This document shows positions 51,230 to 59,595 of a stretch of DNA of 64,000 bases, one piece after another (position 1 is the stretch's first letter; every line of letters begins with the position of its first letter). The position numbers and the translations under genes were made by a program. The notes beneath the pieces are model-generated. The model did not search any database and had not been told where the DNA came from. It saw only the letters and a list, made by a program, of their open reading frames with translations. The stretch comes from Streptomyces sp. SS1-1. GTDB lineage: Bacteria; Actinomycetota; Actinomycetes; Streptomycetales; Streptomycetaceae. The stretch lies in assembly GCF_008973465.1 (NCBI RefSeq), contig NZ_WBXN01000004.1, forward strand, positions 930,001 to 994,000, read 5' to 3'.

Positions 51230-54200
51230 CCGCGCTGCCGCAGCACCGACCCCGTCCGGTCCTTGACGACCTCCAGCTGGGCGTGGATGCGGCGGCGCAG
51301 GTCGGCGACATGGCTGACGATGCCGACGCTGCGGTCGCGTTCGCGGAGTGAGTCGAGGACGTCCAGGACCTCGTCGAGGGTCTGGTCGTCGAGGCTGCCG
51401 AAGCCCTCGTCGATGAAGAGGGTGTCGAGGCGCACACCGCCCGCCTCGTCGGTGACGACGTCGGCGAGGCCGAGGGCGAGCGCGAGGGAGGCGAAGAAGG
51501 TCTCGCCGCCCGACAGGGTCGCCGTGTCGCGTTCCCGGCCGGTCCAGGCGTCGACGACGTGCAGGCCGAGTCCGCTGCGGCCGCGGCCGGTGCGGTCGTC
51601 GGAGTGGACGAGGGTGTAGCGGCCGGACGACATCCGCTGGAGCCGGACGGTCGCGGCGGCGGCGACCTGTTCCAGCCGGGCGGCCAGCACGTACGACTCC
51701 AGCCGCATCCGGCGTGCGTTGTCCGCGGAGGTGCCGGCGGTGAGGGCGGCGAGGCGGGCCACCCGCTCGTACTCGGTGCGCAGCGGGGCGAGTTGGCGTA
51801 CGGCGCTCGCCGCGCGTGTGGAGAGCCGGTCGAGTTCGGTGCAGCGGCGGGCGGCGGCGTCCCGGGCGGAGGCCGCGTCGCGGGTCCGCCGGGCCGCGGC
51901 CTCGGCGGCGCGCTCCGCGGCCGCCAGGTCGGCGGCGGGGCGCCGGGCGGCGGCCACGGTGTCGGCCTCCGCGAGGACCGCGCGGACGGCGGACTCCTCG
52001 GACTGCCAGGCGTCCAGGCGCCGTTGCAGCTCGCGGTGGGCCGCGTCGTCGAGGAGGGCGGCGGCCGCGTCCTGCGGGGTGTCGAAGCCGGCCTGGAAGG
52101 CGGCGTCGGCCAGGCGGGCGTCGGCGTCCTTGAGGCGCCGGGCGGTGTCCTCGGCGGCGCGCGCGGTGTCGGCGGCGTCGGTGAGGAGCGCCACCTGCCG
52201 CTCCAGTTGGGTGGCGCGCGCGGCCACGCTGGTCGCGGTGCCGCGGGCCTGGGTGAGTTCCGCCTCCAGTCCGGTCTGCTCGCGGTCCAGCCGCTCGCGG
52301 TGCCCGATCCGGGCCGCGGCACGGACGGCCGCCTGCTGCCGGTCGGCGGTGCGCCGCTCGTGTTCCGCCTCGGCGCGGCGCAGTTCCTCGTGCGCCGCGT
52401 GCAGCGCCGAGGCGTCCCGGCGGGCCAGGACGTACTGCCGTTCCACGTCGTCGGCGGCTTCGGCCAGGCGGTCGGTCGGCAGGTCGCCGGCCTCGGCGGT
52501 GGCGGCGGCCAGCGCCTCGCGGACGGTGCCGAGGCGCTGCTCGGCCTCGGCGAGACGCTCCTCCGCCTCCCGGGTGGCGGTCAGCGCGTGTTCCTCGGCC
52601 TCGCGGTCGACGTGGCCGGCGTCCTTGCGGGCGGGCGCGGGGTGTTCGGTGGCGCCGCACACCGCGCACGCCTCGCCGTCCCGCAGCTGGGCGGCCAGTT
52701 CGGCGGCGATGCCGTTGAGGCGGCGCTCCCTGACGTCCAGCCAGTGCTTCTTGGCGGCAAGGGCCCGCTCCTGGGCCTCGGCGGCGCGGGCGGCGGCGGT
52801 CTCCGTGTCGTCGGCGAGCTGGTCGCGCAGGCGGGCGGCGGCGAGCCGCCGGCGGGCCGGTTCGCGCTGCGCGGCGAGCTGGTCGGCGCGGTGCGCGGCC
52901 TCCTGGGCGGACTCGATCGCCGACTGGAGGCGGGTGCGGGTCTCCTCCCAGCCGGCGAGCCAGGTCTCCGCCTCGGTGCGGACGTCGTCGTCGGCCTGCT
53001 CCTGGCGGTCCAGTTCGTCGCGTTCGGCGACGAGTTCGGCCAGCCGGCGCTCGCCGCGGCGGGCCGACTCCAGGCCGCCCAGTTCCTCGGCGGCCCGGCG
53101 TGCCGCGCCGGCGAATCCGGCCGCGCCGCCGTCGTCGAACGCGGTCCGCAGGTGGGTGTCGGCACCGAGGGCGTCCCGCAGGAGGTCACGCGCGTGTGCC
53201 TGCGCGGCGGCCGCCCTGCGGTGCTCGGCGTCGGCCGCGTCGCGCAGCTGGAGCGCCGGGGCCACCGCCTCGGCCTTGCGGCCCCGCTCCATGCGGGCCC
53301 GCGCCTCGCGGTGCGCGTCGGCCCGTGCCGCGAGGGCCTGGGCGCGCTCCTGCGCTTCGGCGAACCTCCGCTGGAGCCGTGCCACTTCGCGGACGTCGGC
53401 CAGCGCGCGGTCGGCGTCCACCTGGGCGTCCTCGGCGGCCTTCAGGCGGCACCGGGCGATGGTGAGTTCCTCGCGGGCGGTGCTGCGGGCGACGGCGGCG
53501 GCGCCGAGGACCGCCTCGGCGAGGCCGGGTTCACCGGGGGTGAGGTCGGGCAGCTCCATGGCACCGCCGGCCGCCTGCTGCATGCGGTGGGCGTCGGCCA
53601 GCAGTGCCGCGTCGCCGTCGCGGACGCGGGCCTCGGTGGTGCGGCGCCGTTCGGCGAGGCGCTTCTCGACCTCGGCGAAGCGGTGGGTGTCGAAGAGGCG
53701 GCCCAGCAGCTTGCCCCGCGCCTCGGCGTCGGCGCGCAGGAAGCGGGCGAAGTCGCCCTGCGGCAGGAGCACGACCTGGCAGAACTGCTCGCGGCTCATG
53801 CCGAGCAGCTGCGTGATCTCCTCGCCGATCTCCTGGTGGGAGCGGCTGAGGTCCTTCCAGGTCCCCGCGCGGGGGTCGTGTTCGCGCAGCCAGGTCTGGG
53901 CCTTGTCGAGCGTGGTGCCCGACCCGCGCTTCTTCGGGCGCTCCCACGGGGGCTGGCGGGTGATCTCCAGCCGGCGTCCGGCGACGGTGAGTTCGAGGCG
54001 GACCTCGGTGCGGGTGCCGGCCGCCGCGTGGTCGCTGCGCAGGGTGAGGCCCTGGCCGCTCTGCCGGGCGCCCGGCACGGAGCCGTAGAGCGCGTAGCAG
54101 ACGGCGTCGAGGACGGAGGTCTTGCCGGCGCCGGTGGGTCCGTGCAGCAGGAAGAGTCCGGCGTGGGACAGGGAGTCGAAGTCGACGGTCTGGGTGCCGC

Positions 54201-54243
54201 CGAAGGGCCCGAAGGCCGTCAGGTCCAGGCGGTGCAGCCTCAC
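51223..54243 (-). CDS. sbcC: Exonuclease subunit SbcC (SMC-like ATPase)
   Basis: 1006 residues. Walker A G-P-T-G-A-G-K-T at 35-42, long Arg/Ala/Glu-rich coiled-coil arms, zinc hook C526-A-V-C529, signature L-S-G-G-E-T-F and Walker B L-F-I-D-E-G-F-G-S-L-D near the C-terminus. With SbcD it processes DNA hairpins, ends and protein-blocked breaks. GTG start is fused to the sbcD stop (GTGA). An in-frame extension upstream only crosses sbcD in another frame. Ends overlapping the convergent Lrp gene by 7 bp. Confidence 0.96.
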   Translation of the reverse strand: MRLHRLDLTAFGPFGGTQTVDFDSLSHAGLFLLHGPTGAGKTSVLDAVCYALYGSVPGARQSGQGLTLRSDHAAAGTRTEVRLELTVAGRRLEITRQPPWERPKKRGSGTTLDKAQTWLREHDPRAGTWKDLSRSHQEIGEEITQLLGMSREQFCQVVLLPQGDFARFLRADAEARGKLLGRLFDTHRFAEVEKRLAERRRTTEARVRDGDAALLADAHRMQQAAGGAMELPDLTPGEPGLAEAVLGAAAVARSTAREELTIARCRLKAAEDAQVDADRALADVREVARLQRRFAEAQERAQALAARADAHREARARMERGRKAEAVAPALQLRDAADAEHRRAAAAQAHARDLLRDALGADTHLRTAFDDGGAAGFAGAARRAAEELGGLESARRGERRLAELVAERDELDRQEQADDDVRTEAETWLAGWEETRTRLQSAIESAQEAAHRADQLAAQREPARRRLAAARLRDQLADDTETAAARAAEAQERALAAKKHWLDVRERRLNGIAAELAAQLRDGEACAVCGATEHPAPARKDAGHVDREAEEHALTATREAEERLAEAEQRLGTVREALAAATAEAGDLPTDRLAEAADDVERQYVLARRDASALHAAHEELRRAEAEHERRTADRQQAAVRAAARIGHRERLDREQTGLEAELTQARGTATSVAARATQLERQVALLTDAADTARAAEDTARRLKDADARLADAAFQAGFDTPQDAAAALLDDAAHRELQRRLDAWQSEESAVRAVLAEADTVAAARRPAADLAAAERAAEAAARRTRDAASARDAAARRCTELDRLSTRAASAVRQLAPLRTEYERVARLAALTAGTSADNARRMRLESYVLAARLEQVAAAATVRLQRMSSGRYTLVHSDDRTGRGRSGLGLHVVDAWTGRERDTATLSGGETFFASLALALGLADVVTDEAGGVRLDTLFIDEGFGSLDDQTLDEVLDVLDSLRERDRSVGIVSHVADLRRRIHAQLEVVKDRTGSVLRQRGH

Positions 54244-55403
54244 CGGGCCACCTCCCGCACGGCCTGGTCGGCGCGCACGGCGTCGAACGCGTCCCGCAGC
54301 ACGGCCTGTTCGTCGGGGTCGGGCCCGGTGCCGCGCACGTGGGTCACGAAGTCCTCCGCGATCTCCTGGTCGCCGCGTCCGGCCAGCCGGCGCGCGTAGG
54401 ACACCGCGGGCTCGCCGGGGGTCCGCTCGGGGTCGAAGACGAGGCTGAGGGTGTGGGGGAAGCGTTCGGTGAGGCGGGCCATGGGGTCGGCGGGGCGCAC
54501 CGCGTCGGTGAGGGTCGCCTCGACCCAGGACTCCTCGTGTCCGCGCAGGGCGGGGTCGGCGAGCAGGTCCTCGAGCGTCCCCCGGATGCGGGCCAGCGGG
54601 CGCGGGACCGGGCAGTCGATCCGTTCGGCCGTGACGCCGCCGTCGGCGTCCAGGTCGACGAGCCACATGCTCTTGCGGTGGCCGGCCTCGGAGAACGAGT
54701 ACGGCAGCGGGGATCCCGAGTAGCGGACGCGCTCGGAGATCGTCTGGCAGCCGTGCAGATGCCCGAGCGCCACGTAGTCGACGCCGTCGAAGACGCCGGC
54801 GGGCACCGCGGCCACGCCGCCTACGGTGATGTCCCGTTCGCTGTCGCTGGGCTCGCCGCCGGTGACGAAGGCGTGGGCGAGGACGACGGAGCGGGTGCCG
54901 GGCGGGCGCGTGGCGAGGTCGGCGCGGACCTGCCGCATGGCGGCGGCGAGCACGGCCTCGTGATCGGCCTTCTCGACGCCGAAGCCGTCCTTGACGAGGG
55001 CGGGCTCCAGATAGGGCAGCCCGTAGAACGCGACGTCGCCGAAGCCGTCCGTCAGTACGACGGGGGTGGCGCAGGTCGCCGGGTCGGTGCGCAGATGGAT
55101 CCCGGCGCGGCCCATGAGTCCCGCGCCGACGCCCAGTCGGCGCGCCGAGTCGTGGTTGCCGGAGATCATCACCGTGGGCACGCCCAGGTCGGCGAGCCGG
55201 TGCAATGCGTCGTCGAACAGCTCGACGGCGGCGAGCGGCGGCACCGCCCGGTCGTACACGTCCCCCGACACGACCACCGCGTCCACCTCGCGTTCGCGCG
55301 CGGTCGTGACGAGGTGCCCGATGAACTCGGCCTGGGCGCCGAGCATGGTGACCCGGTGGAACGCGCGGCCGAGGTGCCAGTCGGAGGTGTGCAGCAGTCT
55401 CAT
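54240..55403 (-). CDS. sbcD: Exonuclease subunit SbcD (Mre11-like nuclease)
   Basis: 387 residues. Metallophosphoesterase motifs in order: D8-W-H10, G-D-V-Y-D, G-N-H-D, L-A-H-A and G-H-L-H; C-terminal capping domain. First gene of the sbcDC operon. A promoter with partial resemblance to damage-type promoters precedes it. Confidence 0.96.
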   Translation of the reverse strand: MRLLHTSDWHLGRAFHRVTMLGAQAEFIGHLVTTAREREVDAVVVSGDVYDRAVPPLAAVELFDDALHRLADLGVPTVMISGNHDSARRLGVGAGLMGRAGIHLRTDPATCATPVVLTDGFGDVAFYGLPYLEPALVKDGFGVEKADHEAVLAAAMRQVRADLATRPPGTRSVVLAHAFVTGGEPSDSERDITVGGVAAVPAGVFDGVDYVALGHLHGCQTISERVRYSGSPLPYSFSEAGHRKSMWLVDLDADGGVTAERIDCPVPRPLARIRGTLEDLLADPALRGHEESWVEATLTDAVRPADPMARLTERFPHTLSLVFDPERTPGEPAVSYARRLAGRGDQEIAEDFVTHVRGTGPDPDEQAVLRDAFDAVRADQAVREVAR

Positions 55404-55412
55404 GATCCCCCG

Positions 55413-55435
55413 AGCCTATCGGCCGGGTCCGACAA
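55413..55435 (-). promoter_or_regulatory. Candidate damage-type promoter of sbcDC
   Basis: Minus strand: TTGTCGGAC (55435-55427), exactly 8 nt, TAGGCT (55418-55413), 9 nt to the ATG. The -10 fits TANNNT; the upstream element matches TTGTCRGTG at 7 of 9 positions. Confidence 0.45.
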
Positions 55436-55535
55436 CGCAGGCGGTTACTCCCGTATCGCCCGGTCTCGCACGTTCCCGCACCCCCATGCGCGCCCGTCAC
55501 TCACGAGCTGTACCGCGTACGGCATTTCAGACATG

Positions 55536-56693
55536 TCAGGAAACGCACTCCTCGGTGACCAGTTGGTCCGCGAGGCGGCGGGCCTGGGTCAGCAGGGTGC
55601 CGTAGGTGGCCAGGGCGTCGGGGTCCTCCAGCACGCCGTCGGGCAGCCTGCGGTGCAGGGCGTCCAGGGTGGTCCGCATGTCGTCGACGACCTCGCGCAA
55701 CTCCTCGTCCACCTTCGCGTCGTAACCGCCCGGGGCGAACCGGCTCTGCGGATACAGGCAGATCGCGCGGGCGCTGCCGCGCAGGAAGCCGGCGTACGCC
55801 TCGCTGACCGCCGGGCCCGGCCGGGGCTGCGGCCGTCCGCCGTCGCTGGACTCCAGCACCGCGCGGGTGACGCCGGAGGTGTGGACGGCGACGTAGTCGA
55901 GGACGGTCACCGCGTCGTCGTACTCCTGGCCGGGCGGCTCCTCCCCCAGCTTGCGGCGGCGCGGGTTGATCCGCAGGCTCTCGCGGCTCCAGCCGACCGC
56001 GGAGCGGGCATGGTCGACGAGCCGGTACAGCCGCAGCGCCCGCTCGTGCAGCTGCCGCGCCGGCTCGGCGTCCCACTCACCGTCGGCCAGCCGGTCCGCC
56101 ACGGCCTCCAGGATGCGCCGGGCCTCGTCGGCCGCCTCCTCCAGCGCCACGCGCGTGCCGCGCAGGTACACGGGGGGACGGATGAGCGCGTTGACGGCGA
56201 TGCCGACGACCGCGCCGAAACAGGCCTCGGCGATCCGGGTGGCCGACCCCATGAGCGTCACGGGGCCGCTCGTCAGCACGAACAGCGCGCCCGTGGCGGC
56301 GTAGATCCCCTGACTGCCGAGCCGTCCCCAGTTGCCCAGCAGGACCACGACCGGGAGCACCAGGGCCATGGCCAGGGTCGGGGAGTCCAGCAGCAGGGCG
56401 ACACCGGTGGCGACGACGGTCCCCGTGGCGATGGCCGCGAGCTGTTGCAGCCCGTGCGCGATCGACCGGAACACCGTCGACTCCACGAGCACGATGGCCA
56501 CCCACGGCGCGACGAAGGCGTTCGGCGCCTTCAGCCACCACCCGGCCACCGCCCACGCCACACAGGCCGCCAGGGCCGCCTTGCCGGCCTGGATCGCCAC
56601 GTCCCGTTCCGGTCCCGGCCCGGTCCACGCCCGCCGGACCGACTCTCCCAGGCCGCGGGCGCCACGCCGGGCGCGCACGGCGGTCTCACTCAT
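55536..56693 (-). CDS. FUSC-family membrane protein (aromatic acid exporter-like)
   Basis: 385 residues. Six membrane helices in the first half (A-A-L-A-A-C-V-A-W ... I-A-V-N-A-L-I-R-P-P-V), then a long cytoplasmic helical domain. Only one FUSC half is present, as usual for actinobacteria. I chose the third Met (M-S-E-T-A-V) since AGGG lies 7 nt upstream; two earlier Met codons (56717, 56699) are alternatives. Substrate unknown. Confidence 0.87.
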   Translation of the reverse strand: MSETAVRARRGARGLGESVRRAWTGPGPERDVAIQAGKAALAACVAWAVAGWWLKAPNAFVAPWVAIVLVESTVFRSIAHGLQQLAAIATGTVVATGVALLLDSPTLAMALVLPVVVLLGNWGRLGSQGIYAATGALFVLTSGPVTLMGSATRIAEACFGAVVGIAVNALIRPPVYLRGTRVALEEAADEARRILEAVADRLADGEWDAEPARQLHERALRLYRLVDHARSAVGWSRESLRINPRRRKLGEEPPGQEYDDAVTVLDYVAVHTSGVTRAVLESSDGGRPQPRPGPAVSEAYAGFLRGSARAICLYPQSRFAPGGYDAKVDEELREVVDDMRTTLDALHRRLPDGVLEDPDALATYGTLLTQARRLADQLVTEECVS

Positions 56694-56831
56694 CCCCATG
56701 CCCTGCAGGTGCCACATATGCCGGAATGAATGCGGATCACGGACGGATCGGCGCGCGCTGTGGCCGGTGTCACGCGCGTGTGCGGGCGCGCCGGTCAGGC
56801 GTGTGTCCCCCGCGCGGGGAGGCCGTCCCGG

Positions 56832-57458
56832 TCAGGCGTCCCCGTACGCCTCTCCGCCGAGCTCGAGGACGGCCGTACCGGCGGTCACGTCGGCGAGCCA
56901 GGCCCGGAACGCGTCCACGTCGGCGTCGGGCAGGGCGATCTCGAGGGTGACGTCCTCCGCGTACCGCACGTCGCGGACCTCGCGGCCGGTGGACCTCAGG
57001 TCGTTCTGCACCTTGCCCGCGCGCTGGTGGTCGACGGTGACGGTGGCGAGCCGGAACCGGCGCCGGGTGAGCGTGCCCACGGCGTCCAGCGCCTCGCCGA
57101 CCGCTCCGCCGTAGGCCCGGATCAGCCCGCCCGCGCCGAGCTTGACGCCGCCGTAGTAGCGGGTGACGACGGCGACGACGTACCGCATGTCGCGGCGCAG
57201 CAGCATCTGGAGCATGGGGACCCCGGCGGTGCCGCCGGGCTCGCCGTCGTCGCTGGCCTTCTGGACGGAGGCGTCGGCTCCGATGACGTAGGCCCAGCAG
57301 TTGTGGGTGGCGTCCGCGTGCTCCTTGCGGACACGGGCGACGAAGTCCTGGGCCTCCTGCTCGGTGGCGGCCGGCGCGAGCGCGCAGAGGAAGCGCGAGC
57401 GGTTGATCTCGGTCTCGTGCACACCCGCGCGGGCGACGGTGCGGTACTCGTCCTGCAT
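56832..57458 (-). CDS. YigZ/IMPACT family protein
   Basis: 208 residues: UPF0029 N-terminal domain with the signature G-G-x-K-L-G-A-G-G-L-I-R-A-Y and D-D-G-E-P-G-G-T-A-G, followed by a DUF1949 domain. Function in bacteria is not settled; linked to translation stress in eukaryotes. A TAGGCT -10 lies 6 nt before the ATG (leaderless). Confidence 0.92.
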   Translation of the reverse strand: MQDEYRTVARAGVHETEINRSRFLCALAPAATEQEAQDFVARVRKEHADATHNCWAYVIGADASVQKASDDGEPGGTAGVPMLQMLLRRDMRYVVAVVTRYYGGVKLGAGGLIRAYGGAVGEALDAVGTLTRRRFRLATVTVDHQRAGKVQNDLRSTGREVRDVRYAEDVTLEIALPDADVDAFRAWLADVTAGTAVLELGGEAYGDA

Positions 57459-57566
57459 CCGGCCAGCCTAAGCCGCCCCTGGGAGGCACCTCTCCCGGGC
57501 CCGGCACGCGCGTGCGTGCGTGCGTGCCTGTGGGGTCAGCGCCGGCACGCGCGTGTGCCCGCCCGG

Positions 57567-58109
57567 TCAGCCTTTCCGTCCCCGCGCCACCATGACGTCC
57601 GTCAGCAGGGCCGTGCCCGGCGTCAGGTCGCGCCAGCCGGGGCCGTGCCAGGCCAGGACGGCCGCCGCCGCGGTCGGGAACTTCGTGCCGACCTCGTCCA
57701 GCAGGTCGTCCAGGCCGTCCCCGGCGAGGCCGAGGACGAGCTCCTCGAGACCGGGGTTGTGCCCGACCAGCAGCAGGGTCCCGACCTCCGGGGACACCTC
57801 GTGGACGACGTCCAGCAGGTCGGCGGCGCCCGCCGCGTACAGGCGCCGGTCGTGGCGCACCGGAGGGGGCGTCCCCCACTGGGCGCACGCCAGGTCCCAG
57901 GTCTGCCGGGCGCGCAGGGCGGTGGAGCACAGGGCGAGGTCCGGCAGGCAGTCGGTCTCGGCGAGCAGCCGCCCGGCGACCGGCGCGTCCCTGCGCCCGC
58001 GCGCGGCGAGCGGCCGTTCGTGGTCGGGGAGCTCGTCCGGCCAGGCGGACTTCGCGTGCCGCAGGACGACGAGCCGGCGCAGCGGGCCCGCCCCGATGTG
58101 CGGGGTCAT
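57567..58109 (-). CDS. SixA-type histidine phosphatase
   Basis: 180 residues. R-H-A-K-S-A-W contains the catalytic His; G-H-N-P-G-L is the second histidine motif; A-R-Q-T-W aids phosphate binding. Could dephosphorylate phosphohistidine proteins or small molecules. Overlaps the upstream CysRS-like gene by 4 nt (ATGA). Confidence 0.9.
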   Translation of the reverse strand: MTPHIGAGPLRRLVVLRHAKSAWPDELPDHERPLAARGRRDAPVAGRLLAETDCLPDLALCSTALRARQTWDLACAQWGTPPPVRHDRRLYAAGAADLLDVVHEVSPEVGTLLLVGHNPGLEELVLGLAGDGLDDLLDEVGTKFPTAAAAVLAWHGPGWRDLTPGTALLTDVMVARGRKG

Positions 58110-58825
58110 CGCGGGTTTCCCAGGTCACGGGTGAGTTCGAGGCCGAGCAGGCGGTCCGCGTGGGCGAACGTCTCGAAGCGGGCGCCGTCCGGGACCTCGG
58201 GCGCGCTCTCCACGCGGCGCAGGACGCCGAGCACCCCGGGGACGTCCAGGTCGTCCTCCCAGGCGGTGCGCAGCGCCGCGCGCACCTCGTCGGGGACGGG
58301 TCTCGACGGGCTGGTGGCCCAGTGGGCGACGGCGCCGCGCCAGCGCGCCAGGGTGGCGTGGGCCGCGTCGAGCGTGCCGGTGCCGAGGGCCACGGGGACG
58401 CCCCGGCGCGTGCCCAGCAGCGCGAGGCGCAGGACGGCGGGGTCGGTGTCCTCGGGCGGTGCGGACGCCTCCACGGCGGCCACGGCCACCCGCACGCCGT
58501 CGGGTTCCGCGCCGCCCTCGCGCACGACGTGCAGGACCTGTGTCTCGCCCAGCCCCGACGCGGCGTCCCGGCCTTCCTCGAACGGCCGGATGCCGAGCGC
58601 GGCGGCTCCGGCCCGCAGCTCGGCCCGCTGCCGCTCCTCGTCGAGCAGCGCCCACACGGGGGTGCCCCCGATCTCCAGGGCGCGTACGAGGAGGTCCGCG
58701 ACGAGCAGGACCCGCAGGGCGGTGACGTCGAAGCCCTCCGTATGCGCCTCTACTCGGGTCAGGCCCCGCCGGGCGGGCGCGGCGTCGACGGGCTGGCCGG
58801 TTCGGGCGTCGATGATGCGCAGCAC
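58106..58825 (-). CDS. MshC/cysteinyl-tRNA synthetase-like protein lacking catalytic motifs
   Basis: 239 residues. N-terminus L-R-I-I-D-A-R-T-G-Q-P-V matches the first strand of MshC/CysRS; the C-terminal part (L-R-L-A-L-L-G ... A-T-L-A-R-W-R-G-A-V ... W-E-D-D-L-D-V-P) matches their helical domain. The H-I-G-H/H-L-G-H, zinc Cys and K-M-S-K-S regions are absent, so ligase activity is not expected. GTG at 58825 is preceded by TACGCT at 6 nt (leaderless); a longer frame to 58927 adds unconserved residues. Coupled to the SixA gene. Confidence 0.72.
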   Translation of the reverse strand: MLRIIDARTGQPVDAAPARRGLTRVEAHTEGFDVTALRVLLVADLLVRALEIGGTPVWALLDEERQRAELRAGAAALGIRPFEEGRDAASGLGETQVLHVVREGGAEPDGVRVAVAAVEASAPPEDTDPAVLRLALLGTRRGVPVALGTGTLDAAHATLARWRGAVAHWATSPSRPVPDEVRAALRTAWEDDLDVPGVLGVLRRVESAPEVPDGARFETFAHADRLLGLELTRDLGNPR

Positions 58826-59129
58826 GGAGCGAGCGTAGGCGCCCGAGCGGCCGTCCGCAGCCGTCCGGCGCGCTTGCCCCTCGGCGTGCCGCGCGCCGGG
58901 GTCGTCGGGGCCGGGCGGGTCAGCCATGGGTCCACGGCCCGCCCACGCGCGCGTGACACCTGTCGTACCCGGGCATCGCCACCCCCTGCCGTGCGGACTG
59001 CCCGCACGGTACTGCGCACCGGACCACCCGGACAGGCGTTCGGTGCGTGCCTGCGGCGGGAATCGTCACGGCCCGTCGTCCGTTGTGGCTGGGGAAGGCA
59101 GTGGGACGACGACACAGAAGGAGGCCGCG
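58826..59129. other. Intergenic region with hairpin
   Basis: About 300 bp between divergent genes. Holds the leaderless promoter of the CysRS-like gene (TACGCT, minus strand 58837-58832), a hairpin CCGTGCGG-ACTGC-CCGCACGG (58989-59009), and the leader of the CoA-binding gene. Nothing else convincing. Confidence 0.5.
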
Positions 59130-59537
59130 GTGTACGGAGACGACGCGACGGTCCGCAGGATCCTCGGCGAACTCGGCGACACCTGGGCCATCGTGGGTCT
59201 GTCGTCCAACCGGGGGCGGGCGGCGTACGGCGTCGCCGACGTGCTGCGGCGCCACGGCAAGCGGATCGTGCCGGTCCACCCGAAGGCCGAGACGGTCCAC
59301 GGGGAGCAGGGCTACGCGTCGCTGGCGGACATCCCCTTCGACGTGGACGTGGTCGACGTCTTCGTGAACAGCGACCTGGCCGGCGCGGTCGCCGACGAGG
59401 CGGTCGCCAAGGGCGCGAAGGCGGTCTGGTTCCAGCTCGGCGTCATCGACGAGGACGCGTACGACCGCACGCGCGCGGCGGGCCTGGACATGGTCATGGA
59501 CCGCTGCCCGGCGATCGAGATACCCCGCCTGGGCTGA
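59130..59537 (+). CDS. CoA-binding (YccU-like) protein
   Basis: 135 residues, Rossmann-type CoA_binding domain: A-I-V-G-L-S-S-N-R-G-R-A-A-Y-G-V-A, V-P-V-H-P, V-V-D-V-F and K-A-V-W-F-Q-L-G. AAGGAGG precedes the GTG start, which decides it against a longer frame. Role unknown. Confidence 0.9.
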   Translation: MYGDDATVRRILGELGDTWAIVGLSSNRGRAAYGVADVLRRHGKRIVPVHPKAETVHGEQGYASLADIPFDVDVVDVFVNSDLAGAVADEAVAKGAKAVWFQLGVIDEDAYDRTRAAGLDMVMDRCPAIEIPRLG

Positions 59538-59583
59538 CCGGCGCCCGGCCGCGCACCCCTGCCCCGCCCCTGCGGGGCCCCTC

Positions 59584-59589
59584 CATAAT
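59584..59589 (+). promoter_or_regulatory. -10 box of the PobA-like gene (leaderless)
   Basis: CATAAT, 6 nt before the GTG; no ribosome-binding site between. Confidence 0.5.
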
Positions 59590-59595
59590 GCTCGG

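Noticed and set aside
51559..54399. Frames of 790-950 codons opposite sbcC
   Set aside because: Antisense shadows caused by the Ala/Arg/Glu-rich coiled coil of SbcC; compositionally biased, no motifs.
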